The notes under the pieces were generated by a model. That model saw only the letters and a list, made by a program, of their open reading frames with translations, did not search any database and was not told where the DNA came from. Shown here piece by piece: positions 9,720-20,500 of a DNA stretch of 64,000 nt. Source of the stretch: Symsagittifera roscoffensis (Eukaryota; Xenacoelomorpha; Acoela; Convolutidae); contig NC_087066.1 in the NCBI RefSeq assembly GCF_963678635.1, forward strand, positions 52,282,312 to 52,346,311, read 5' to 3'. Numbering within the stretch: position 1 is the first letter of the stretch; the number at the start of each line of letters is the position of its first letter. Both the position numbers and the translations under genes were made by a program.

Positions 9720-12650
9720 AATCTGTTCACACTCAATTTCGATTTTTTGAGGTTAGACTTTTGATATCATTTCCACTTCAGATGATTTTGTTGTGAAAAG
9801 CAAGGCAAACTATTGAACTGTCAAAGTGCAAAAATCACAAAAAACGTGATCGATTTGTTGTATCGAAAATGTGTCTTTAATTTTCAGGTTTCCCAGTGGA
9901 ATAAAAAATTGGCCTACTGATCCAGTTTTATCAATTTGGGTTAATTTTATCAAAAAAGCACCAATCATAAATTGTTATTGAAATTCAAGAAGCTTTAAAA
10001 GCATATTTGTTTTCTTCAAATTTCAAACGTTAAAGAATTTTCAAAAGAAAGTTAGTTTTTTTAATGTTTCCTTACGCTCATTTTTCTTTTCTAACGGTTT
10101 TTTTGTTTTTATTGTGGTAAGAACGTTCTGAGCTACTTGCACATATACAGGTTCTGTTTTGTCTATTTGACATTTTTAATCTCGTGTATCGGCTCTCAAA
10201 TTAGCCTTCGATTGCCATTTTAACCTTGTTAACTCAAAAATCTTCTTTTCAAAGTACCGGAGATTCTTATGACCGTTCTAGTCAACTCCAAATCAGTCAA
10301 AAAAATTGCAGTGAGAAATATAGTTTTTTTCTAACCTTGTGTGCTTGATCGTTTCCAAATTACTGTTAGACTCAAGAAAAGTTACGAAAAGATATTTTAA
10401 AAATTCCATAGCTTGAAAAAAAATACAATCAATGTTGTGTTTCGACGCGTTTTTGCATAATTTCTGTTTCATCAAAATATGCTATTTTATCGTAGTGTTT
10501 TTCATCATCGCAGACCACTTTAACAAAAGATTAAAGCATTATAAACTATACCATAAATTCATTAACACTAAGTTGTTGAAAAGATCGAATCTCAGCAATT
10601 CAAACCGATTCTCAGCTTGGATCTTTTTCTCTAACTATCCCCTTTTGGTACCTAGAAACGAATTGCCAACCCTTTAATGCAATGTTTCAACGGTCGAGCA
10701 TGTGCAAGTTTTGTACTAGTAACGAATTCTCTTTTTGCAAAATTTAGAGATTCCTCAAGTAAGAGCTTCAAACTGATTCGGTCTTAAATTTATGAGAAAT
10801 TTGCGGAAGTTTACGCTTGCGATTAGCAAGCGTTATCAAATCGGAAAAAACCTTTTGTCTAGTTAACAACTAGTTCAACAAAATCAGTTGAATCAACTGA
10901 CATGTTCAATGCTCTTCACCTGACATGCTCTTCAGCTGAGATGCTCAATTTCATGAAAAATCATAATTATTTGCTGGCTGGATACTAGTTACTTCAGGCT
11001 AGTTTCACGGGGGACTTGAAACTTTTAAAAGTTTTATTATAAGTTGATTTTGAATAATAAGTTTATTTCTTGACTCAACTGGTGTCTGCTCAAAAGTTTT
11101 CGGCCTTGTTTCCGATTCGTAAGTTTTTGTCCAGCTGCTAATTTAAATTTAGAAGGTTTTGCCGATTTTCAAAAAGCGGATATCCATAGAAAGAGCGCCC
11201 GCATTCTTATCTGCCTGCTTACCCACCTGGTCTCTTTTTTTCCTCTTTTTTCTACAGCCTTCGAAAAAGTCTGTGGGGTTAATATTTGACCGATGTTTTT
11301 GATTTTTTTTTTCGTTTTCTCAAAAACTAACCTACCACATCTGATTTTTTGGTTTCAATGATTAGCGCGGCTACTCCTCAATTTTTCTAGAGAAAAGCTA
11401 GGTCTTTGAGAAAATTCCAAAATCTCATAAAATTTTACGCTTCTCACTTATTTGTCTATTTTTTGAAATTTCGTCTCGCATCAGTATTACAAAGTCAAAA
11501 AGTATCAACAGTTTTTCATAATTTTTCATTTTTTTTACCCATGCATTTCTATGATTGTGGTGTATCGCAAGTGTTTGATTATATAATTTTTGAGTGAGTT
11601 GCATTAGTTGAGACACTGAGGCTATGCTCTGCGAGCCGGAAGAACAAATGTTAAATTGTCTATCTGGAATAGCTGGACTTGCTTGCTGATCATTTCTTCT
11701 GTAAGAAATTGGGATCTTCAGATATTCTTATTTCGTTGTTTACGAATGATAAACCAGTTTTCAAGTTACCTTTAATGATAAGACCTATTTTACGCTTTAT
11801 TGGTACAAGTTCTATTCCGGCGAAGAATCTTCACGATCTATGGTTATGATTTCAGCGAGTTCTGCAACGGTCTGGGACTTTCATTCATTAGATGACGGAT
11901 AGAGCGGCTGGTTTCGAGCCTTGTCATTTTTGGCGTTCGCGTTGCCGTAATTTTTTTTCCCAAATTTTTTGGTTTTAGAGAAACCGTTTGAGTGATCAAG
12001 GTTTTCATACTTCAGCTGATAGAATACGGCTACAAATCTGGAGAAGGGATGTTGCGAATGCGGATATTCGTGCAATGGTTTCACTAGCGTTGCTCTTCCT
12101 GGAGTTAGAGGGTTTGCAAGTTGAGGCCAGCTTAGGACCTTTTGGATTGGGGAGTTCATCCAACGGTTGAGCTGGGTTTTGACTTTGGCAATTCGTTGGC
12201 AATGTGGAATGCGCCGTTTGATTGAATTTAATTAGAGGTAAAACACTGTGAACGAATGTTTGCAGAATGTTATTGAATGTTTGCGCATCCTTGCTTGTCT
12301 TAGAACACGACGGGATTTCGGGAGCGGCCTCACTACCATGAAACTGTAGATTTGAGGCTGATATTGGCAATCAGAGAGTAAAAGTGACAAGTGAAGTCGC
12401 TCGGAAAGGTTTGAAAGCTATAGCATTCATTTACAATTCGGTTATTGGTGTCGACTGTTTTTTTACGTTAGTTTCGTTCACGTTAGTTTACGTTAGTTTC
12501 GTTAATTTTACGTTAGTTTTGTTTTTTTTTGTTTTCTGAATTCGATTGAGGCGAGACACTTCTGGGTTAGATCCAATTAATTCAGTTAACAGTGATCCAC
12601 CAAACTCCTGTGTTCGTTAATTAGGTTTAGCCTCGATTTGTTCTGCTTCT
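9720..12650. other. No confident gene; dispersed repeats
   Basis: 9880-10080 is a copy of the 'cgaaagttgagaattttc' dispersed family. 10830-10870 resembles 62120-62180 ('cttgcg-ttag-aagcgttatca'). 11880-12370 has somewhat higher GC and overlapping open frames on both strands, the longest on the minus strand (12370-12005, 121 codons, Ser/Pro/Asn-rich). I see no domain or splice pair there and leave it uncalled. 12463-12525 is a short tandem repeat of 'acgttagttt'. Confidence 0.4.
12463..12525. repeat. Short tandem repeat, unit ~acgttagttt(cg)
   Basis: Four to five imperfect copies of 'acgttagttt' separated by 2-7 bases. Confidence 0.7.
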
Positions 12651-12659
12651 GAGTTTCAG

Positions 12660-12707
12660 TGTCTACCGGAAAGTTTTAGTTATCCACATCTTGGGCTATT
12701 TAATGAG
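12660..12707 (+). CDS. Candidate internal exon of an unrecognised membrane-protein gene
   Basis: Forty-eight bases between a good acceptor (GAGTTTCAG) and a good donor (AATGAG|GTAGAT). Read in phase 0 it gives 16 open codons, 'CLPESFSYPHLGLFNE'. It ends in phase 0, which fits the exon at 12976-13161 if that exon starts after CTCCAAG. Short length keeps confidence moderate. Confidence 0.4.
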
Positions 12708-12975
12708 GTAGATCAAAAACCAGACAATTTAACTTGGCTAATGAATTATGTTTTCAGAGAGCTTTGAATTAAACTTTTGGGTCGCAGACTGGCTTTGAGT
12801 GTGTTAGATATTGAAGACGAGTTTGATCACTTTATTGGCTAAGAGTTGTAACCATTGTTCGCATGTCACTTTTCAAGACTCTCGTTGAGGCAACAATAGT
12901 ATTGTTCTTTTTTATCAGAACCATTAAACTAACTGGTTAATTTTAACCGTTCTGTTTTCTATCCAAAGCTCCAAG

Positions 12976-13161
12976 AATACACAAGGCTCTTTCGGAACCT
13001 TCAATCGTGCTAACGTGAAGCCGTTAGCACTTTTGGAAGTTTCGGATATCCATGCTGCAGCAGCCTTCGCGGTGAGCGAAAACGGGTTGGTAGCCATCAT
13101 ATTATGCGTGACTGCTCTGAGCGTCAGAAAAAACAGGGAGAAATCGACATGGAATATTTAA
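12976..13161 (+). CDS. Candidate C-terminal exon with a transmembrane segment
   Basis: Sixty-one codons followed by TAA at 13159-13161, with codon use and GC clearly above the surroundings. The acceptor is CTCCAAG at 12975 (or CCAAAG at 12968, which changes the phase). The peptide begins 'NTQGSFGTFNRANVKPLALL', continues through an alanine-rich stretch into the hydrophobic run 'GLVAIILCVTALSV', then the basic stop-transfer 'RKNREK', and ends STWNI. This is the arrangement expected at the C-terminus of a type I or multi-pass membrane protein with a short cytoplasmic tail. I do not recognise the family. Upstream exons other than 12660-12707 were not found. Confidence 0.5.
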   Translation, partial: NTQGSFGTFNRANVKPLALLEVSDIHAAAAFAVSENGLVAIILCVTALSVRKNREKSTWNI

Positions 13162-13666
13162 CAATTCTTGATAAACGGAGAAATTGCAGTAAGTATGACA
13201 TATGTTAGTTTTTTCATTGATAATTGAAAAAACAGTATCTTAAAAAAAACGTTTATTGTCTTTTTTCAAAGCATCATGTATAAACTGGACTGAAATAAGT
13301 CACTAAACAAAAAGAAGATTGAAGCGGAGGCAACAAATTGTGGACTATCAATTTTTTTTCGAAAAAATAGACCATAGAGGTCTTTGTCAAAAAGTTGAAG
13401 ATGAGGGTTAAAGTTTATGTGGTTTAACTAACATTTTTTCAAATTTCCCCGGAAAGTTAGATGATAAAACTCTTGGAGCTGCCTTTTAGAGTTGTGTTTG
13501 AGTTTTTTTATTAACATTGTAACAAAAAGTTTTCATTATAACGTTCATAGGGCACTTTGCATGAAGAAATGGGGCTGGCTCTTTTTTCTTGTCTTCCCGT
13601 GTGTTATTATTTTACAAAGAATTGTTGTTAACTTTTTGAATGTTACAAAAGTTGGCAAAAACTTGT

Positions 13667-15060
13667 GTTCTCACTATTTAAATTTGTAAAAACCTTCGTT
13701 ACACCACAAAATGGATGTTATGCGAGGTGGGGAAAGGAAAAAGAATTATGGGTTCTTTCCCATCATAGCCCAAAGCCTAATAACAACCTTTCGAGGCAGG
13801 GTTGCATTAATTACACCCCTTCTGGGTTTATAACGTTTTTAACGTAGAAAACGTTATTAACTGTTAATAACGGTAAAGTTTTAAAAAGTTGGAGCAGTGC
13901 ACCAAACAATGAATTATGTTCAATCAGTTTTTAGTAAACGGAGACAAAAAGCAAGTTTCCCAACTTTTTCGGAGTCGAGGAGGTTTCACAAGTCGGAATG
14001 GACAAAACTCATTGTCGAGAAAGCTCTTTTCAAGCCCGCTGTGGTAGGTACTAGCTTCAACATTTTGAGACAGAGGTCAGCCAGTGCATCAGGCAATGCA
14101 TTGCAACAGTTTATAACAGCAGCTTATAACAGGCCTGGTTAAATAACGTTAAATAAAAGTGTTAATAACAGTGTAAATAACAGAGGTGTTAATTACAGTG
14201 CAACCCTGTATCGAGGCAAAAAAATTGACTGGATAGGCACACAATTTGGTGCCTGTAGGTCAGTGGAGCCCAGAGACAAACCTTTGAACATATTGTAAAC
14301 TGTGAGTGGATTTCACCTAAAAAACTCCTGTTTATTCCGCGTACAAGTACCTGTCACGTTAAATTTATCAGCAATTTTGTTTTGTCGCGAAATCCACAAC
14401 AAGCGAATATAGCTAGTTGTTCTGGATTCCGACACATGGCAGATTTTTGAAATGGTGAGCGGATTCTTCAATTTTGTTCATTAAACTGAACTAAACCATT
14501 TCTTGCGTATGAATAATTGAAAGCTGGAGCTAGAATTATTATCTATATGTTTGGTCTCCCTTCTTATCTATAATTACATATTCAACGCCTCACTACTTAA
14601 ACTTGTAAGAAACCCTGTTATAACAAAAATTTAATGTTAATATGAGGTGGGTGAAAAAAAAAAGATTTTTGGGATATTTTTCAGAATATCCCCTATCCCC
14701 CAAGCCCTGTAACCACATTACGAGGCCAAAATTTGCACTGTTTAAGCGCACAGTCTGGTTCTGTAGGTCAGTGGAATCCATAGACAAGTCCAAATACGTT
14801 TTCCAACTTGTGAGTGGATTCCACTTTAAAAGATTTCTGTATAGTTTGCTTACAAATACAAGTAACGTTAAAATTAGTAGCGTATTTGTTTTGTCGCGAA
14901 TTCCACAACAACTGTATTAAGCTAGTTGATCTGGCATCCGCAACTAGGCGGATTCCGTAAATGGTAAGAGGGATCTGCCTTTTATTCCGTTAACTAAACT
15001 AAACCAGTTCTTGCGTATAATGTAATACAAGCTAGAGCTAGAATTATTATCTAGCAAAGC
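13667..15060. repeat. Tandem duplication (~480-bp unit), copy 1 split by a MITE
   Basis: Copy 1 (13667-13796 plus 14217-14560) and copy 2 (14588-15060) align through their length. Both contain 'ctcacta-ttaaa-ttgtaa', then a 'gaggtgggg/gaggtgggt' block, 'cgaggcaaaa/cgaggccaaaa', 'ctgtaggtcagtgga' and 'ttttgtcgcgaa-tccacaac', and both end 'ttcttgcgtat'. Related single fragments occur at 15700-16160 and 45640-45930 ('gaggccaaactg', 'gcggattccgcaacaa'). Confidence 0.7.
13797..14208. mobile_element. hAT-type MITE, 412 bp
   Basis: The termini are inverted repeats: the left end 'cagggttgcattaattacac' mirrors the right end, whose reverse complement begins 'cagggttgcactgtaatta'. It is flanked by an 8-bp target-site duplication with one mismatch (tttcgagg at 13789-13796; tatcgagg at 14209-14216). 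TIRs starting CAGGG with 8-bp duplications are typical of the hAT superfamily. The interior has 'aataac' and 'gttaat' clusters and an 82-codon open frame (13897-14142) with no recognised domain. It is inserted only in copy 1 of the surrounding tandem duplication, so it postdates that duplication. Confidence 0.85.
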
Positions 15061-16253
15061 GGATTTTAAAGCACGAACTTAACCATTGTTATCGTTATCC
15101 AAGAGCAAATGAAATCATAAACCATTGTTGAAAAAAATTTACCAACTTACCTCTTTATTAATTGGGAAAAACATCTCAGTGAGCCGCTTCGGGGATCAAT
15201 ATTTGGGAAACACATCCAGCATATCGAATAAGCATAATCATTGTTTGGGATGAACGAGTTTTATTTGTGACTTGGTCATTTGTATGTGATTGAAACTCTA
15301 AGTTTGGACCTAATTATTCTGTTGTTCACTAAAATTTGACCTACTTTTGATGCATTATCAGCATTATAGATTGTCATATGAAACTGTTCTGGACCTATTT
15401 ATTAAATTATTATCTTCTAGTTCAAATTGAAACTTGTATCAAATTTTGGAAAAGAATAAGATTCTTGCAAAAAACCAACTTGAAAATCATAAGATGAAGG
15501 CCAAATTGAAAAGAAATTTTTTAACGAATAACTCCAGATTTAGTTTTTTTTTCAGTTGGTTTTCATCGTTTCGGTATTTATGATTGGAGAGGTGTTCGTT
15601 TTTTTGATTTTCATTGTTTCACTATTTTAGATTTAGCTGGTTGATTTGAGATGGACTTCTGAACTCTTGTCAGTAAATGACATTGAATTGTTGGTAGTGA
15701 TTAAGATTGAATTGATCTGGATGTGGTCAGTTATTGAGATTGAATTATTGGCAGTAATTGAGATTAAACCGTTGGCAGTTAATGAGAATGAACTGTTTGA
15801 CATTTTCGCTGGTAAAACAATTTAAAACGTTACATAACGATGTTTGCAATTGGATTCTGCAAATCAAATACAGACTTGCTTACAATTTGCAGATTCCCAT
15901 ACCATTGCGGATTCCGCGACAACGTAATTCAATAATACACATATGATATGATTTGTGTGTAGATTCCACAAACTTCCAGATTCAATTTTTAGAGCATTTT
16001 TGAGCAATGCACTTAATCAACGATTTGTTTGTGGAATCTAAAACGGCAAATATGATCACAGAACAACACCACTGTCGCAGATTCCGCTTCAAAACTGTTT
16101 TCAGCCTGTTGCGGAATCCGCTGACAATTAACAAAATACACAGTTTGGCCTCGTTATGAAAAAATATGTTTCCAGTTTTTTTGTAATTTTAATTATATTG
16201 GTTGAGTTGCTGGGGCGATGATAGAAAAGACGCAGGAAAAGTATTAAAACTCC
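15061..16253. other. No gene seen; 'ggattccgc' repeat fragments
   Basis: AT-rich. From about 15700 a short array of 'tgagattgaattattggcag' variants is followed by several 'cagattccgc' and 'gtggaatcta' motifs to 16160. These are related to the duplication at 13667-15060. Confidence 0.4.
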
Positions 16254-17184
16254 CGGGTTGACCAAAAATGCTAATCAACCATTTTGCATATATGGAAAAA
16301 TGCTTGTCATACACTTTTCATGCAAATCCATAACTACAGAAAAATCCATTAAAAGTCTATGATTAGTGGTTTTTCATATATGGATGTTGTAGGACTGGCA
16401 TTTTCCCATAAACCAAAAAAAGACTGACTTTATAAAAAAAACTCTCAAAGTTTTTGGGATGTGTTCGTGACCAAACACAAGTGACAAAAACCATGGTTTA
16501 CTCAAATTAGAGTCACCAAAAATTTGATCGTCTTGCATTTACAATGCATTGAAAACGACCTGAATTGTGTAAGTTTTTTCAAAGATGATCAATAATTTCA
16601 AAGATGATTATTTGTAAAATTTGAATTTTTAAATTATCATACATTGATCAAGGCATACATAAACAAGAAATACAAATGATTTAGGAGGTTTTAGCCTGTT
16701 TAAAAAACTTATCCAGATAAATAGAAAAAAAACTCAAATTTTGTGTATTCAGGAAAAAATTAGGTTTTAGCCTGTTTGAAAAATTTATCCTGATAAATGG
16801 AAAAAACTCAAATTTTGTGTATCCAACGTTATGCACACAGAAAGTTAAATTTTGCATGCAAAAAGTTTTTTTTTGGAAAATGTTTGTTTGAGTACAAAAT
16901 TCGATTTGCGGTTGAAAAAATTACTTGTTTTTTTGGCATCAAAAAACGCTAGTCATATAATTTCCATATATGGAAATTGTATGACTAACATTTTCTTGAT
17001 AAAAATGTTTTTTTTTTCATTTTGTACGATACACCGACTTTTATGTCAAAACAAGAAAAAGTATTTGAAAATTCGATGACATCATTTTAGCAAAATGTAT
17101 GAAACTTGTATGATTAGTGTTTTTTCATAAACTTAGTTTATGGAATTGTATGATTAACATTTTTGGTCTATGGAGGTCAACCCG
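16254..17184. mobile_element. TIR element, 931 bp, CGGGTTGACC termini
   Basis: The left end 'cgggttgaccaaaaatgcta' is mirrored at the right end (reverse complement 'cgggttgacctccatagacc', then 'aaaaatgttaatcat'). The right arm has an extra 8 bp after GGTTGACC. The interior is rich in 'tgtatga' and 'tcata' motifs, and the left half ends near a 36-bp palindrome at 16951-16986. A second copy with the same right end and the same palindrome lies at about 46000-46985. No coding capacity is seen, so it is a non-autonomous element of unassigned superfamily. Confidence 0.7.
16951..16986. repeat. 36-bp near-perfect palindrome
   Basis: Reads AGTCATATAATTTCCATA and then its mirror, ending TATGGAAATTGTATGACT, with a single mismatched pair. 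The counterpart in the second element is at about 46748-46786, with more mismatches. It is a strong potential hairpin or cruciform. Confidence 0.8.
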
Positions 17185-17460
17185 TGCTTTTTGTTGAAAT
17201 TCTTAAGTTGAAACGTTTTATTGAAATTAAGAACATCAAGAACTCGATATAATGAAGCTTGTGTAAATTAAGTTTCAGAAAAACTCAAGAGGGCTGGAGA
17301 CGAGCCAAAACTGCACTTCTTTGATTAGGCTCGGTCGATTTCTTGAACAACTGCTAAGTCACTTCGCACGTGGGTCAAATATGACTTCTGTTCGATGTTC
17401 ATTTTCAACGAGACAAAGTCAAGTTTGGTTTGCAGCTGAAGAACACACAGGAAAGAAATC

Positions 17461-17544
17461 ATGCTTTCCATCTTTGAGAGAAACAGAAAAAGCAACAAGT
17501 CTCGACGCAGGACACGACTGTCCGGCTATTTCGCTGTCTTATCG
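17461..17544 (+). CDS. SLT/vWA gene, exon 1 (start codon)
   Basis: ATG at 17461 is preceded by an in-frame TGA at 17437-17439. The exon gives 28 codons rich in Arg and Lys ('ERNRKSNKSRRRTRL'), then begins a hydrophobic run (GYFAVLS). The donor is TTATCG|GTAAAG, phase 0. The next exon continues the hydrophobic run (ALVCVQLQWVWVGA), which supports the join. About 200 bp upstream (17260-17460) is less AT-rich and may be 5' UTR. Confidence 0.6.
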
Positions 17545-20500
17545 GTAAAGAAGAAAACCAATTTAATTTTTCGGCTCTTTTCCAGTCCCCCCCCCCCCCC
17601 CCCCCCCGGAAATTTACTATATGAAAATTTATTTGAAATGATTTTCCATGTTATAAAAAGCATTAAACGTGTCAGCGTGAACAGGTGAACAAATTTTCAC
17701 AATCTTTCTTACATGCAAAATGCCGTGTGAACAATTTTTGAACAGCTTTATTTTGAAGTTTTACGAAGGGGGTGGGAAACTGGAAAAGAGCCAATTTTTC
17801 TTAATTAAACATGGGCTATCTCAAAAAATTTTCTTAGACTTTGTTTTACGACATTAACCAAAGTACTTTTTGTTTTTGAAGCACTTCGAAGCACTTAAAA
17901 ATAAGCACTTTGAAACATTTAGAAGAGTATATGGGAAGCTCAGATGTAAAAAGATATTTTTACTTGTGATCATTTTTCATAAACTTATGAGGATTTAACG
18001 ATTGACAATATGGCTACCTTGCGACAATTAATGCGCGATATATTTCGCGCTATTAACGCGTAAGGGGCGATTTAATCCCTTTTAGAAATCGTTCGAAATT
18101 GGTTGAAGCAAGCTATTTGTCATAATTAAGGCTAGCTAATCTGTCGTAATAATTCTTATGACTCAATTTTTTACTTTTGAAATTTTGGGGCGCGTTCAAC
18201 AGTGCTGAAGTACAACAATGCCTAAACAAAAAATGTATTCAACATAGCCGACGAGTAAGAACGTTGACAGTTAAGAGTTCTGCGTGGAAAATGTTGGCAA
18301 TTTGCTTGATTATTGTTCTGTTTTGGATCAAAATCGAGAAGAAAATTTGACAATTTGCTGAGTTAAATATTTGTTCAGAAAAAAATTATGACACCGAGCT
18401 TGGGGAAACTTTAGATTGTTTAAAAAGTGGCATCAACTAAAACACCCATTTTTGGCTTTTCAACTTCCGTCAAAATGAATTAATTTACTTGTCAGTGATT
18501 TATGCTGAGTAAAAACAGTATTCAAAGCTTTTTCGACACCCCTGAACTTCGGCACTGTTGCACTGTCCCGATTTTTGATATTGTCTTAAAATAATAACTT
18601 TTAAACATTTTCGTTTCCAAAAACTTTTCAATATGGACCAAAAGGGCAGTCAGAACATTCAGGGCTTTGTCCTGATAAGAGCACCCTTGGTGTTCCGACT
18701 TTCGTAACGAAAGTTATGGAAAATTTGTGCTCGGGTGGTTTTTTTCTTCAGACAAAACTCGACTTTTCAACTAGCAATTTTTAAACTTTTTTGTAATCAT
18801 TCAGAAAATATTGTTGTCTTGAGCTTAATTTTGAAAAAATATTTCACCTCCGATTGTTTTTTGTAAACTTATGGGGGTTTAAAGGTTGCCATTTTGGTCA
18901 ATTTACGACAATTAACGACCGATATATTTCGCGCTATTAACGCGTAAGCGAAGATTTAATTCGAATTTTCTAGACAAGGAAAAGATAATGATAAGTGTTG
19001 ATGTGTTTAAAATTAAACTCGAAACGGGTTACGTTTCTTCATAACTTTATATTGTGTTACATATATGGTGTTACAAATAAAAAACTCATAATAACAATAA
19101 CAGGCACTTTTCCAGTTCTCTCCTTTCAAAATACCGAGTTTTATGTTTGTTTTACGTGTTATTACGGCTAAATGCGTGATTTTACGCTGTAAAGTATGAA
19201 GAAAAAATCTGTTCAGAATTGTCGATTTGTTCACCACGCCAAATTTCATTGCATTATGACAATGTTAAACAGACTTTTCAAAATTGAATTTGAAGGGGGG
19301 ACTGGAAAAGAGCCCAATAACAACCACCCCGAGCACAGGTAAGGTATAGTAAGGAAGAACCATAGTGTTCACATTAGTGATATGTTGACCATGCAAAACT
19401 TCCTTACATTATGACAACGTTAGAATACTTTTTCAAAACTGAAATTCAAATGTGGGGGAAAGTGGAAAATAGTCAATTATGTTACTGATTTAGGCACTGG
19501 TATGTGTGCAGTTACAGTGGGTGTGGGTGGGGGCTATCAAAGACCTGACAATCAAGCCAGATGCACAAGGGTGCCAAGTGGCAGCCGCTGTCATCCAGAG
19601 AATAGAGGCCAGCAAACTGTTCGAACTGTAAGAAATCTTATACTCGACATTTCAAATAATTTGAAAATGTATTATAAGGATTTTCCCAGTAGCTCCCCAG
19701 GCTCTTTTTCCTCCCCAACCCCCACCTGCAATAGTTTTAGAGTAATTCTTTTTCTGTTGACATTGTCGGATTGTTATGAAATTTGAGCTCTTTTCCAGTT
19801 TCCCAACCCCTATCCGCATCCAAGTTTAGGCGTAAATAATCGATTATAACGGATTATTATCATAATTTTTTGACAATTATAATTGATTAAATGTACCAAA
19901 ACTAGGTGTTTAAAGGATTTATAATTGATTAAAGTTCTTACAAAAAACCCTTAGAATCAAATAAAATTGATTCTAATCGATTAAAATTTCTTATTTTGCC
20001 AATAATTTGTCAATTCAAAGCTAGGCTCTTTTTCTTTTTCCCGCCCACATGCAAGTTATTATAATTAAAATGACTGTTCAAGTTGTCCGATTGTTATGAA
20101 AATTGACATGCAGACTAATTGGGCCATGATGCTCATGTGAGGTGGGGAGGAAAAGGAAAAAGAGCCCAAAACTATATTCGAATTACATCTTATGGGTTTT
20201 TTTGTGTCAATAAGAAACTTTCTAAAAGAGGGATCTCTTGAACACTTTGGTTCATCTGAACACAAAGTTTTACCTCGAAACAAAAGTTTCATAGAGATTC
20301 TTTCATATTAGTGGAAAGATTCTAGCGGTAGATGAAAAATAAATTTTCGGAATCAGTCATAAAAGTTAAACAATTTACTGGTGTTTTGTCGGTTAAAAAG
20401 CTTAAAATATGCATCACAAAACAACTCTAATGGGGAAGAAAAGAGAAAAAAACTTATAAATTTGAATTGTTTGGAAAACTTTAAAAACATTTTTCTCATT

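Noticed and set aside
11881-12370. Overlapping minus-strand open frames in a GC-richer patch
   Set aside because: Low-complexity Ser/Asn/Pro content, two competing frames, and no recognisable domain or splice signals.
13897-14142. 82-codon open frame inside the hAT MITE
   Set aside because: MITEs are non-coding, and there is no hAT or zinc-finger motif.
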